Assembly: GCA_027625915.1 (NCBI GenBank)
Contig: JANTQA010000008.1
Location: forward strand, 4,295,001 to 4,359,000
DNA from: Anaeramoeba flamelloides
Taxonomy: Eukaryota > Metamonada > Anaeramoebidae
DNA length: 64,000 nt
Direction: 5' to 3'
Numbering within the stretch: position 1 is the stretch's first letter; every line of letters begins with the position of its first letter. Positions 43,080 to 54,832 of the stretch are shown piece by piece. A program made the translations under genes and the position numbers. The notes below the pieces were generated by a model, which saw nothing but the letters and a program-made list of their open reading frames with translations, ran no database searches and had not been told where the DNA came from.

Positions 43080-43779
43080 AACTATTTTTCAAACAAAAGG
43101 GCACACCTCTCAAATCGTCAATACCATCGACTTTGATTGTTAATAAGATAATTACTTATTGGTGATTTTCATTTTAATTATTCATTTTTTCATTTTTTGC
43201 TTTTTTTATTTTTGGAATTGAACAGTTGGAAAATGAAAAAACAAGATCAGAAGAAACCAATTTGGAAATAATCTACCAGTGTATAAATGGAAACAGTACA
43301 AGTTTGATTTCGAATCAAGATAGAAATAGGAATTAAGAAAGACCATTATTGGATTGATGCATGGAACAAAGAAAAGAGAAATAAAGAAAAAACATTCCAA
43401 CAAAATACCCAGATGAATTGCAACTTTATATTGAAAATGAGACTTTAAAGAACAAAAGTTTGACGTGTAAAGAATTATCAATAAAATGTGGAGAACTTTT
43501 TCCCAATTCGCCTTGTTCAAAGGTTTTTATGGGTTTTATAATTTTTTTCATTACAATTTACAAAACGAGATTTCTCATTTCAAATAAAAGGGCACACCAA
43601 TTTTTAAAATATTTAATTTTAATTTTTATTGTTTTGTTTTAATAAGTTTTAAAGATCCATTTGAGTGTTTTTTTATGTTTTAAAGCGTTTCTTATATTTT
43701 AGAATGATACTATAATTAATTTGATTCATTTACGAATAATTCTTGAATTTTTTTGTGCCCTTTTATTTGAAAAAGAGTT
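43080..43779 (+). mobile_element. TA-flanked 700-bp DNA transposon with possible transposase remnant (family H)
   Basis: AACTATTTTTCAAACAAAAG at the left, continuing GGGCACACC, is the inverted match of the right end (TGTGCCCTTTTATTTGAAAA, then AGAGTT). TA borders both sides. A second left-type end, CAAATAAAAGGGCACACC, sits inside at about 43575, suggesting a nested or rearranged copy. A frame across 43400-43560 reads KYPDELQLYIENETLKNK and LTCKELSIKCGELF, similar in style to the N-terminal helix-turn-helix of Tc1/IS630-type transposases. No DDE core is visible, so the element cannot encode a full transposase. Confidence 0.7.
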
Positions 43780-45354
43780 TAGAAAAAGAAAATTTAAAAA
43801 AGATTCTCTTTTACAAAAAAATCAAGCAATGAGAGAGAAAAAAAGTACTTTTAATATCTACACTTCTTCTAATGAGAAAAATTTACATTAAAAAAAAAAT
43901 AATATATTTTTTTCTTATTTTATATTTCCAAACACTCATTTTTCTACAATTTAAAACAAATTATTATCTCTTGGAATAAAATCAATTTAATTAGTAATGT
44001 TCTGATAAAATGTGGTCAATTATAAATTGGTCATATTCCCGCAAAAATCTTAATTAACAACACATCCCCTAATCTGATAGCATTAAATCTCATTGGTAAA
44101 AAAATCATCTCTTTGTAAAGTTATATCAGTTAACTGTCAATTTTTTTTTAAATAACGAACAACAATTGGAAAAAACTAATGAAAAATCCCAATTTGCATT
44201 TTTATTCTTGTTTGAAATTCCAACCAAATAGTTTTTTCAAAAAAGCTTAAATAGATATACCTCTTTAACTCCACGAAGGCTTCACCATTCAAAAAATATT
44301 TGCAACAAATACTATATGCGAAATTTACTAATGATATTAAAAAAAAATACATTTTTTGTTCCAAGGTTAAATGATTTTTTTTTCATATCTAAACCAACTG
44401 TGTATGAAATTTTTTTGTATTTACCTACATATTTATTTTTTTGTTTTGGGTATATCTGGAATATTAAATAATGCGTTCAAATAAAAAAAAAAATTATAAA
44501 TTCCATTTTGAAAATGAAATTTCCGTTTTTAAATAAAATTGTACTTTTCGGTTCTAATTTATTTGTTATTTTTTTTCTATCAAATTTTATTTACTTTATA
44601 TAAAAAATATTGTTAAAAAGTACATTAAATGATTATTTTTATGAGAATAGACCCAATTTGAAATCATAATGTTCTGATGAAAATTGTCATTTGATGTACT
44701 CTACTATATGGATGTCTTCTAACAATCATCATTTGACAAAGAAAGAATTTTGTAATAATTATTTGAATAAAAATTCTCATTAGGGAAACAAAAAAATGTA
44801 AAAAGAGATCTTTCAGATCTCAAAAAGCACCAAATAGAGACTCTCCGGAATCAACACAATTGATTTAAAGAAATATATTTAACAACCATTCAAATTGATG
44901 TTTGACTGTCGCTCTTGAGTACATTTTGTACTACAAATATCCACTTTTGTTTTTTTGTTTTGATTTTTTAGAGATCTATCTTAATTCACATGCTAATTTG
45001 TTTTTATAAGCATGAGATACTCAGAAAAACTGGAGAATACTTTTTTTGTCCATCTCAAAAAATTATTTTTTCATCAGAATGTAAATAACCTCAAAATATT
45101 CAAATTAACAGCAATTTAAAAGTAAAAGTATTTTTCAGATATTTTTTATATTTGTTCTGTGAAAAAGATTAAATGAATGTGATTTTTAAAATTATGTTAT
45201 ACTAAAATTCCACTTGGTGATTAAAATGGAAATTCCTATTTTTGGAGGGTTTAGGATAAGCAGAATTTCATATCTCACCTTAAAGTAAAACTCAAATCCT
45301 TAGAATTTGAAGATTTTTTTATTCCTTTTACTTTTCCTAAATTATCTTTATTCC
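43780..45354. other. AT-rich intergenic
   Basis: No gene, no complete repeat recognised. Confidence 0.5.
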
Positions 45355-45620
45355 CTAATAAAAAAAGTTTTTTATAACATATTATAAACGTGTTTTAAAG
45401 GTGTTATAAACATTTAAAATGTTAAAAAAAATAGTATAATAACAACTTTTATAACATAAAAGTTAGTTGTAAAATGTGTTATAAAATTAGTAACTGTTTA
45501 TAATCGCGTTATAATCATATTTTTTTAAAAAAATATTGAAAAAATCATCATAAAAAAGTAAATTCTGTTATAAAAATGTTATAAAGATGTTATAAAAAAA
45601 GTTTTATTATTAGTACTTAC
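45355..45620. mobile_element. GTTATAA-rich inverted-repeat element (family G, about 266 bp)
   Basis: The left end TAATAAAAAAAGTTTTTTAT mirrors the right end AAAAAAAGTTTTATTATTAG. Between them the word TTATAAC or GTTATAA occurs about a dozen times in both orientations, each often followed by A or C. Such an array of short sites is reminiscent of transposase-binding subterminal repeats. No coding capacity. TA lies beside both ends. Confidence 0.7.
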
Positions 45621-48561
45621 GCTATTTGGGTTCCAGATTTTTGTTTTTGTTTTCAGTACTTGAGGGTAGTAAAAGGAGTACAAAATATTCTAAGAATTAA
45701 TAAAATTTTACATGATTCGAGCACAATTAGGATTTTTTTCGGATTATATTTTAAACAAATTTAATTCAACTTCTTTCAACAAAACAGAACTGAATTCAAC
45801 ATAAGCTATCAGAAACAAAATGAATTGAATTAAATAGAAATAAACAAATTCATATAATCTGTTGAGTGTGTACTTGTGTTGGGTGAATGTTGTAACTATG
45901 AAACCCCATACTGATATTTTGTGAAAAAAAGTTATAGGATAATTGTGCAAAAAAATTGAGGAAATAAAAAAAATAAATAAATCAAAAGAACATTTCAAAA
46001 ACAAATTCTTATCCTAAACTAAAACATTACTTTACACATAAGGTAGACTTTAAAATTTCTAATTTAAAACTTAATAAAGTAGTTTATTTCATTTGATCTT
46101 ATTTTGTCACATATTTAGATCTCTTTATTGAAAATTAATAATAGAGGCGATCTAACAAAACTAGACATTATGGAAACAATTACCAATATTTATAACACTT
46201 GGGGTACATTAAAAAGACTTTTAAATTAAGTTTTTTCTTTTTTTATAAATTTTTCCTCTCTTTTATTTCAGATAACAAATTGAGTTTAAAATACTCCTAA
46301 TGACTGTCATTAAAAGATTCTTTTGACTACTCTTTGAATTAGGAGTCACAAATTTATCCACTTCATAACACTCTCTTTAAGAGATTTAGAGCTCTTGAGC
46401 AATTAAATCTTATCAATTAATCTTCTATTTACTTTATCCTTTTCTCTCTATATTTCATATCTTACTTTCAAAAATATTTGTTTTCTTCTCATTTTTTAAA
46501 GAAAAGCTATTTTGTGGAATATAATCTTTCTTAAATTCTGACTAGAATAAAAAATCTTAATGAATTTAGTGTTTAACTCAAGTGTTTAGGTTTTTTTTTA
46601 CTTTTTATTTTATTTCGAAAATCTATTGATTTTCTAATCAAAACAAAAATTAAAAAAAATCTGACAGTAATTAGGATGTAATTTTATTGAAACCCCTGGA
46701 TAATGAAAAAAAAGGTCTCTTTTTTGGGAGTGAAAAGTCTTAATTTATATCCAAAATATTTTGATTATACAGGTGGTTGATTTCTATATTTTTTATTTAA
46801 ATTTTTTAAAAAATAATTATTTTTTTCATTTTCTCTTTAGAAAACAAATATTTAAAAAAATTAACCATTAAAAAAAAACGAAAAAAGTATAGAAATAATT
46901 TGAAAAATCAAGATTGTTTCAAAATTTTCTCAAATTGTCATTTTGATGAAATTGTATTATTTTGATTCTTTTAACTATTCTAACCTGGTGGGACAAATAT
47001 TTTGGAATTTTAATAAATTTATTGTTAAAGGATAATGTTTATCACACCCAGCTGAAATAAGCCTAAAAGATTTTATTTTATGGTATTTTATAATAACAAA
47101 TTTTAATTAGGTGAAGTGTCAAAAAATTATGATTTACAAAGAAAAACAAAAGAAAAAATAGTTTTCAAAGAGAGCAAAATTTTTTTCTATTTTTTTTTAT
47201 TAAAAAAGAAAATTATTATATTGATTTTATTTCTGATGGTATAAACAATTTTTTGCCCTTTTTATTATTATTTCAATCATTGTTCCACCATAAATAATCT
47301 CTGTTACAATAAATATCAATCTAAATATCTTTTTTCTTTTTTGAGATAACTCTTTTGGTTAATCAAAACATTGAAGGATTTATCAAGTATAATGAAATAT
47401 ATATATTTTATTTTAAGAAGAGTAGTAATAAATATGAAATTTTTGAGGTCAAATTCTAAATTTTACTCTATAATTTTGTTTTTTTTATTTTAAGAGGTAA
47501 TTTTATTTTTCAAAATTAAAATTCTCTTCAAGATATTTTAAAATTAAGTGATTTTATCCTAACAATTCATAATTCATTTTGTAATTACTAAAATTATTTA
47601 AATTGTTATAATGATTCTTGTGAATAAGACCAAACAATCTGTTAAAAAAAATTTTGAAAATTTTTTTTGTAATTTTTTTTTTCATTTTTTGAAAAAAAGT
47701 AAACAACTTTTTTTAAAACTTTAAAGAATAAATTATTACTTAATAGATCTGAATTTCATTGATAAATTTTTAATAGAATTGCCTGAAATTTTGATTTATT
47801 TAATCACCCACACCTCTATTAGTTAAGTTGAGATTTGAATTGAAATATTAATTATTAAAAATCCTGTCAAAATAAATAATTTTTTTTAAAAGAAATAGTT
47901 TCCAACATAAAACAAAAAATATGTTTTACTATTTTCAAGAATTAGATTAATTGTTAATAAAAATTTTAGGTAACTTTTTTTGAGTTTTAGATTCGAAATG
48001 TGTGAATTTTGAAATCAAAAAAATAATCACAAATTAATAAATTGTTTAAAACGATAGCTAGCTCATCCATTTTGTAAACCAAAATACAAATTTCAAAAAA
48101 AAATATTGAAAATGATCCTGACATGATTTCTTTAATTAATAAAAAATATAGGTACCTAATAAAAATATTTTGGTAGAAAATTTGCCTTGTCAAACAATGA
48201 AAATCCCAATTAATGCAACTTATTAAAATGCAATTAAAAATAATAGTTCCAAATAGGATTAACGATTTAGCCATAGTGTTTGATCTAATATATCTGATTA
48301 AAACATTCAGTATAATTCTAAAACAAAAAAAAATTGAAGTTAAAAGTTCTTTGAATTTAAAAATATAATCCTTTCATGATCCATATGATCGATAAAAGAT
48401 ATTTTTTAGACAATTTATTTGAAATTCCACATCCAATTTTCATTAAATTTAATCAAAAAAATCACAACTAATAATGTAAAAATAATTTGACAACTGAATA
48501 AAATATATATCCATACTAAATATAATCAATTTAATAACCAACAAAAAAAGCAAAAAGTATT
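45621..48561. other. Long AT-rich intergenic, no gene supported
   Basis: About 2.9 kb with only hydrophobic minus-strand frames of the kind expected by chance in such DNA (45744-46004, 47987-48274). A short (AT)n tract lies near 47396. No repeat shared with the rest of the window was recognised. Confidence 0.5.
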
Positions 48562-49536
48562 TTAAAACACTTGATAACCGAATGAACCAACACCTCGATT
48601 TAGTCGATGCTTTACAATAAATAATTGTATTTTATTCTTCCCAGTTTTTACATTCAAATTAGCATCATTTTCTAAGTCAAGAAAATCGGAAAAGAAAGGC
48701 TTATTTAGTCTTGTATTTAATCGACAGAAATTAAGGATTTGTACTTGAAAATCCTTGCCAATTGGATTACCCTGAAGCCCAAATTCTTCAAACCGCGGGC
48801 GTTTATTTGAAGCCAAGAATTTAATTGCGGACTGATCTGTAAGTTTGTTCCTTTCGAGGCCAATCTTCCTGAATTTTGGTTTTGTCAATAAGGCTTCAAG
48901 TAAATCACTAAAGAGCTCATCTGTGATTTTGCAAGAAGACAAAAATAACGAATTTAAAGAAACATTTAACCGAATGCTCTTAGTGAGTTCCGTCATCGTA
49001 TCTTTTTTCAAGACATTCTCACTGAGATCTAGGCTTGTTAAAGTTTTGTTTATTGTTAAGGCATCGGCAAGCAAATTTAAACCTTTTGATCCGATTGGGT
49101 TTGATCCTAAATTCAGAATTCTTAATCTTGAGTTCGATTTTAGAGAATTACACAATGCCTGAATCCCAACGCTTGTGATCTTGTTTTCGTACAAGTCCAA
49201 TTCCGTTATTGACGGGTTTTCTAAAAGTAATTTCGAAACACTCGCACAGCCCTGATCGCCCAATTTGTTCCAATGCAGCTTGACAATTTGTAAACGATCA
49301 CACATAATGACAATGCTTGAAAGCCTTTCAATCGCACTGTTCGTAAGCTTGTTGCCTCCAAAATTCACTTTTGTGATCGTGCTAAACGAACCGAAACAAT
49401 TCATCATTTTTGTAAACACTCTGTCACCTATTTGACGAAATTCAAGATTGATTACTTTGATTTTTTTGTTTATTTGTAAATTTATCTCAACCTCTTCAAT
49501 TGTAATATTTGGTGAAGTGAAATCACAAATGTCCAT
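48562..49536 (-). CDS. Leucine-rich repeat protein, ribonuclease-inhibitor type
   Basis: 324 residues from the ATG at 49534-49536. The frame is open for about 80 bases further upstream, but only a TTG and no ATG or clear acceptor is found there, so I keep the first ATG. About nine LRRs of 27-29 residues follow the RI pattern LxxLxLxxNxIxxxGxxxL: for example ITKVNFGGNKLTN, LQIVKLHWNKLGDQG, ITELDLYENKITSVG, LRILNLGSNPIGSKG, LTSLDLSENVL and FEEFGLQGNPIG. There is no signal peptide, transmembrane segment or added NACHT or kinase domain. Such cytosolic LRR proteins bind partner proteins; the partner cannot be inferred. The last 50 residues are non-repeat and end in RLNRGVGSFGYQVF. Codon use and GC content are clearly above the surroundings. 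Confidence 0.93.
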   Translation of the reverse strand: MDICDFTSPNITIEEVEINLQINKKIKVINLEFRQIGDRVFTKMMNCFGSFSTITKVNFGGNKLTNSAIERLSSIVIMCDRLQIVKLHWNKLGDQGCASVSKLLLENPSITELDLYENKITSVGIQALCNSLKSNSRLRILNLGSNPIGSKGLNLLADALTINKTLTSLDLSENVLKKDTMTELTKSIRLNVSLNSLFLSSCKITDELFSDLLEALLTKPKFRKIGLERNKLTDQSAIKFLASNKRPRFEEFGLQGNPIGKDFQVQILNFCRLNTRLNKPFFSDFLDLENDANLNVKTGKNKIQLFIVKHRLNRGVGSFGYQVF

Positions 49537-49889
49537 AAGAAATTGAAAAAATGTTAATAATTCTTTTTTCTCAACCAAACCTAAAATTGAATTTGAATCA
49601 AAGGATTTGAATTCTCATGGGTTTTTTATTGTTGTTTCATAGAATTTTGGGTGTTTTGTTTTGGGGTTTATCAGAGTAGTAGGTATGAACCAGAATAAAA
49701 AGATAAGTGAAAAAAATTCGGTTTGTTTCAATTCTCAAATTAAAGAACTAATATTCTTGAAAAGGAAAAAAAGAGAATTTATTGATTGTAAAATTGCCAA
49801 TTTTTCTCTTGATAAGAAAATAACCAGAGTAAAAATTTGAATAATAAATACTATTGTTAAAATAAGATGTAAAGAAAAGTTTAATACTT
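49537..49889. other. 5' flank of the LRR gene
   Basis: Short AT-rich region between the gene and a decayed family C copy. No promoter motif can be named. Confidence 0.5.
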
Positions 49890-50290
49890 GTTTCCAAACG
49901 AAAAAAGTGTTTGTTTGTTATAGAAGACCTATTAATTAAACGGATCAAAGAAAATGATAATAAAACTTAAAAAAATATGGTATTTGTTTCTTGAGTATTA
50001 TTACTTAAAAAGAAATTATAAAAATGAAGGATCAACTTTTTAAAAGATTTATCTAAAAAAATAGAGTAAATTTTTAAGAAACTATTATCCTCCAATAAAA
50101 AAAATTTCACTAAAAATGAGAATATTATGAAAATTTCAAACAAATTGCATTCCTAATTTAAATTTTGCTGAAAATATCCAGATGTTTAGCTCCAAATTTG
50201 ATTTGAACTTGGGTATACTACAGGTTAGTGAATTGGAGGTCGCATTGGAATATTAAGAAAAAAAAAAAAGTGTTAAATTTGAAATAAAAA
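49890..50290 (-). mobile_element. Family C element, decayed partial copy 3
   Basis: The minus strand matches the body of the 1.0-2.0 kb copies. Landmarks on the plus strand are GTTATAGAAGACCTATTAAT, AAAAAAATATGGTA, AATTTAAATTTTGCTGAAAA and GAACTTGGGTATACTA. The outer ends with the CACGC words are largely lost. Confidence 0.65.
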
Positions 50291-50880
50291 TAAACAATCT
50301 TTCATAATAATTGTCCCATTAAAAATCAAATTTTAAAGAAAAATATTTTTAATAATTGAAGTTATATATTATAATATAAAAATTTAAATTTTAATATTCA
50401 ATACTATACTCAAGAGATGTTGATTTTTTGTTTAAAAATGAAAGAAAAATACAAAAAACTGTTAAAAAAAATTTCCCATTTATTTTGAAAGAAGCATTAC
50501 ATAAAAAATAGAAAATTTAAAAAAGTAAAAAAAACCCATTTATCGATTCTCCTTCCGTTTGAATAACTAAACCTAATCTCTTTTTTATATTTGAAACCAA
50601 ATTTTTCATTAATTCATCTGTTACTTCTTTCAAATTTTTCATTTTCATTTTCCATTTTAACAAAACACTGTTGAAAAAATAAAAAAGAGAAAAAATGATT
50701 GATTTGTAAACTTTTCATTTTGAGAGGAAAAACTTCAAAACGATACAAAAGCAATTCAAAATTCAAATGTAAGATGGGCCATTTATTATGAAATTTAGTT
50801 TATTATATACCGGAAACTAGTAATTTTGATAACTTTCATTACAGATTATAGTGAAATTATTCAAAAATAAAACGTCACTA

Positions 50881-51098
50881 TATGCTGCAAAAGAAAGGGA
50901 ACAAAATTTTCATTCAACTTTCTAAAATTGTAATTTATAAACCATATAACCATTTCAAATTTTTTAATTCTTAATTCCTGCTTTAATTATTAATTAACCT
51001 TTCAGAAATTGGATTATTTATTTTAATTCTTGAAATTTATTGTTTTTTTTTTTGAAAGCTAAATGAAAATTTTGATCTTTTTATAGTACAATTAACCT
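50881..51098. mobile_element. Family D inverted-repeat element, copy 3 (about 218 bp)
   Basis: ACAAAATTTTCATTCAACTT at the left and GAAAGCTAAATGAAAATTTT at the right. Length is close to copies 1 and 2. Orientation is reversed relative to copy 1, judged by its unequal outer ends. Confidence 0.7.
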
Positions 51099-51759
51099 TA
51101 TAAAATATTTTAGAAGTTTATATAAACTCAACTTCTGATTTTTTATTTTTTTTATTCAGTGAGGTGAATTAATCAATTTCTAGTACATACCTAAGGAACG
51201 AGAAACTCTTATTTTTTTTCTTCCGAAAAGTAAAGAAAAATTTATATTCACCGGGGCGTGATTAAACATGATAAACAAACTCATTAACCAACTTGTGAGA
51301 AAATGAGTTATTATTTTTATTAGAGCCCATTTCTTTCCAAATTAAATTTTCAGTGACAAGATTTGATATTTTAGGTTTGTATTTTGTGCTCAAAATATAA
51401 AAAGTAAAATTTGTAAAACATCTTTATTTGGAAGAAATCTCACCACTTAGTAATTTTTAAGAGTTTATACAAAAAAAATAAAATCTCAACATAAATTCAA
51501 TTTTAAAAATACATGAAAAATATATCAACTATTAAATCCTTGAAGATCTAAAAAAAAATGTTCTTTTTAATTATTCATAGATATTGGTTTAATTTCTTGA
51601 AATTTAAAAGTTTAGGTAATAACCTTTTTCAAATATTCAGAGTAAAAAAAAACAAATTTTTATTCTTTAAGTTTCTTAAATTTATCAATTATTTTTGAAC
51701 TATCATTATTAATTTGAATTGATTTTATTGGTTTGAAACTATTTTTAAAATTTAGAAAT
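51099..51759. other. AT-rich intergenic
   Basis: No gene recognised; contains GGGGCGTGATTAAAC near 51255, an isolated GC-richer spot. Confidence 0.4.
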
Positions 51760-52930
51760 AATAATAAAAAAAAATGATTTATAATCTTTGGGTTATTATA
51801 AACCCACTGAAATGAATAAAGCTTGGGTTATTAATTATTCATTTCAAATAATTCAATTAAAAGGTATTTATTTTAGTTCTAAGTCGAATTTTAAAAGATT
51901 TTTAAAAAAGTATTTTGGGAGAATTTTAAATTTTATTTCATTCTTTTTCTTAGATTTTTTTTTTTTCAATAAAAAGAAAAAATTGATTTGAACATTCTTT
52001 GAACTAAAAAATTATCTTTTTTATCAATTTTAAAATAATAATTTTCATTTTTTTAGAAATAAAGTGGATTTTTTAGACTGGGTTAAATCAAAACTTAATG
52101 AGTTTCATTTTGATAGTGTAAATTTTAAAAAATTTCCTTTATATACAATAAGATTTCTTTATTCTTCTTTGAAAATATTTTTTTTTAAAATAATCCAGAA
52201 ATAAATGAATTTTCTACTTTTTAAGAATGAGAAAAATGAATCAAAACTTTTAAAACCAATCATTCCTTTCGGAAAATAACTTTTAAGTAAGTTAGGTCTT
52301 ACTATTTATTAGAAAATAAAACGATCAAAAGTTTTATTTGAATTACCAAAAAATACCCATTCCAAGAATCATAGCACATCACCAAAAGTCCCCAATTCTA
52401 AAAAAGTATTTTAAGAATTTGTACTGATTTTAATAAATCAAAAAAATTGAAATTTTTTTATAAATTAATAAAATCGTTTTTTGGAAAGATGAATGAAAAG
52501 TTTGTTCCATTTATTTTGCAACACATATTATAGTAATCAGATTTTTACTCAGTTTTATTTCTACAGGATTTGGTATAATATTTTTGTATTTGTTATTAAA
52601 CCAAATAAAGATTTTTTAATTTTACCAGTTCTGGAAATGAAACCGGAATTAGTAAAAAGCTTGAGAATCATTACTAATGATTTTGAATTAGACTTAGACT
52701 TTAAATTAAACCAAGAACAATTTCCTAGATCTCATTCAATTTATTCTTTTCATAGAAATAGAACCAAAATGGTGAAATTCAAAATTATTTTTTCCATTGA
52801 ATCTACCTCGATTTTTTTTGTCAATTCTTTAATAATGAACCATCTTTGATAAAATTCAATATTTGATTTTGTTATTCCAAATACTACTAGATCTATAAGA
52901 AGAAAAATGCAAGATCTATCTGCTCTTCAA
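51760..52930 (+). pseudogene. Possible broken coding region of unknown family
   Basis: Several stretches read like protein, for example GYYKPTEMNKAWVINYSF (about 51790), VDFLDWVKSKLNEFHFDSV (about 52065), PNKDFLILPVLEMKPELVKS (about 52590) and LNQEQFPRSHSIYSFHRN (about 52700). The whole is interrupted many times and no intact gene remains. A right end of a family D element lies at about 52478-52530. I recognise no family; a decayed host gene or mobile element are equally possible. Confidence 0.35.
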
Positions 52931-53512
52931 AATATTAAATAAAGGGGTTTTATAGTACAAATAATCCCATTCTACAATCTCAAAAAATATAGAATAATAA
53001 GTATTCTTAGAGATCTGAAATAATTCTTTTTTATATACTAATTCAATTTCATCAAGGTAGAATTCATTTTGTTTATTTTATTTATCTAAATTTCAATTTT
53101 TAAATTTATTTGTCAAATTAAAAACTTTTTAAAAATCAAAGTAATTTTTGACAAATAAAAAAATCCAAAAGAAACGAAATTTTCAAAGAGAGACAATACA
53201 AATGATCTTCAAAACTCACGCCCAACAACAGCTATAACAACACACCTCTTTAAATATTGCTTGAGTTTTGAAATAGTTCCAAGATAAGAGGATATATAAC
53301 CTAATGAAGAAACACTAAAAATTGAAAATTGCAGTACAACATTTTGAGGTAAAAAAAAACTTTCCATACTTTAATGATCAAAACTTGAAAGAGAAGAAGC
53401 CAACGTAACCATTCTTCTCTTTATAAATATAACAAATTAATTCCAAATAGAGGAAAAATAAACCGCAAATTTTTAATCAAGGTAGATTCATTTTTTTTAT
53501 CTTTTACCAAAA
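52931..53512. other. Upstream region of the MYCBP homologue
   Basis: AT-rich, no repeat recognised. GAAGAAGCCAACG near 53394 is among its few GC-richer words. Confidence 0.45.
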
Positions 53513-53770
53513 ATGAACAAAAAAGAAGAATTCAAGAAATATTTAAAAGAGACAACAATTTTAAATAAATTAACAAAGGGTTTAATTGAACTTTATGAAA
53601 CAAACACTTCTCCAAAAGACATCAACCAATTTATCATGGAAAAACTAGGACACACAAATACTGATGATCTTGAAAAAGAAAATGAAGAATTAAAAAAAGA
53701 AATTTCAGAACTACAAAAAGAAGTAAAAACATTAAGAACAAAACTGAAAGATGTCCAAAACAAAAAATAA
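53513..53770 (+). CDS. MYCBP: c-Myc-binding protein homologue (AMY-1 family)
   Basis: 85 residues, intron-less, first ATG at 53513. The N-terminal half KEEFKKYLKETTILNKLTKG matches the family's KREQFRRYLEKSGVLDTLTK, followed by LIELYETNTSPKDINQFI and LGH, equivalent to the human VALYEEPEKPNSALDFLKHHLG. The C-terminal 35 residues are a heptad coiled coil (LEKENEELKKEISELQKEV). Length is close to the human protein (about 100). In animals the protein binds AKAP-type anchors and is also found in sperm and cilia; in a protist the ciliary or anchoring role is the more likely ancestral one (inference). Neighbouring genes give no hint of function. Confidence 0.92.
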   Translation: MNKKEEFKKYLKETTILNKLTKGLIELYETNTSPKDINQFIMEKLGHTNTDDLEKENEELKKEISELQKEVKTLRTKLKDVQNKK

Positions 53771-54240
53771 ATTGAGCAATTCAGATAATCACAAACAAAA
53801 AAACAAATAGCTATGATTTTCTTTTTACAAAAAATAAAAAAAATTCGTTCGATAAAAGATTCAAAAATCGATCGTTTAACAGACTTTTAATGTTAAAAAA
53901 ATAAACAACCAAAAAAAAAAAAAAAAGCGATTCTTTGGTTGGTTTCTTTTTTTTTTGAACTTTTGTTTTATTGTTGTTAGATTATTTGAAAGCGATCAAA
54001 TTTGCAATTTTCTTCTTCTTTTTTTTCTATTAATAACTCTACATCCGACCAGAAAGGATCACAAATGTTCGTAGCCAAAATTAGAAACAATCTTTTTAGG
54101 AATAGGGGATGTTTTTCTTTTCAAAATCTTTTGTTTTTACAGTTTCTTTCAAGAACCAAAAAAACAAAAAAGCTAACATAAATGTGAAGAAAAAAAAACA
54201 AAAAAACTAACATAAATGTGAAGAAAAAAAACAAAAAAAC
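53771..54240. other. 3' flank of the MYCBP homologue
   Basis: Holds a T/A-rich palindromic stretch (AAAAAAGCGA-like near 53920) and, at about 54150-54240, a roughly 35-bp unit (CTAACATAAATGTGAAG plus A-rich tail) repeated about twice. A 38-codon frame from ATG 54070 (MFVAKIRNNLFRNRG) is too weak to call. Confidence 0.4.
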
Positions 54241-54357
54241 ATGCAAACAGAAGGTATTCTATTTGAATGTATTGAAACCACAATTGCTGAGAACAAAATT
54301 GAATTTGAACAAAATACTTTAACCATTAAAAACTTGTTTTCTTTTTTTCAAAAATAG
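54241..54357 (+). other. Possible short open frame or exon (38 codons)
   Basis: ATG at 54241 to TAG at 54355-54357 gives MQTEGILFECIETTIAENKI followed by EFEQNTLTIKN. Composition is balanced and unlike the AT-driven noise around it. No family recognised. A family B element begins 160 bp downstream, so this might be the stump of a small gene, or a first exon. Evidence is composition only. Confidence 0.3.
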
Positions 54358-54520
54358 TTTTACAGATGCGCTACATTGAAAAAATTAAATAGAAAATTTT
54401 AAGATAAACAAAATTAAAGAAACCAAATAACACATTTGTGGGTTTGGGGCTCCTGTTTGACAAAGCAAAAAATTACGAACAATAAAACACCTGGATTGTA
54501 ATTTCAATATGGAAACAATA

Positions 54521-54691
54521 CTGTTATTTGAATTATAAACAGTAAAAATTTTCACTTCATTTTCAATTTCCTTTTTAAAAATAGAGATCGAAAACCACAA
54601 ACTACATCCCACTTCTTTGAAAACTCTATTTAGTAAAGAAAAATATGGAAAAGGTAGTGAAATTTTTTACTGTTTATAATTCAAATACCAG
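54521..54691. mobile_element. Family B inverted-repeat element, copy 3 (171 bp)
   Basis: CTGTTATTTGAATTATAAAC at the left and GTTTATAATTCAAATACCAG at the right, both beside TA. The terminal inverted repeat continues through AGTAAAAATTTTCAC and GTGAAATTTTTTACT, about 38 bp with two or three mismatches, the cleanest ends in the family. Confidence 0.9.
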
Positions 54692-54832
54692 TATACTTTA
54701 TTGTTGTTTGATTTTTCGAGGCAAGTTATAAATTCGGTTACAGCTGTTCCAAACCAGCCATGAAATTTTCCATGCATAGAAATTGATTTTTCTCTCTCTG
54801 TTAAACACAAAAAATTAAAAAAAATCTTCTTA

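Noticed and set aside
45744-46004. Hydrophobic 86-residue minus-strand frame
   Set aside because: Phe/Ile/Leu-rich text typical of chance frames here; no homology signal, no balanced composition.
47987-48274. 95-residue membrane-like minus-strand frame with an ATG
   Set aside because: Possible by chance at this composition; no motif, no neighbour support. Less convincing than the 40232-40438 gene, which has a polar, balanced tail.
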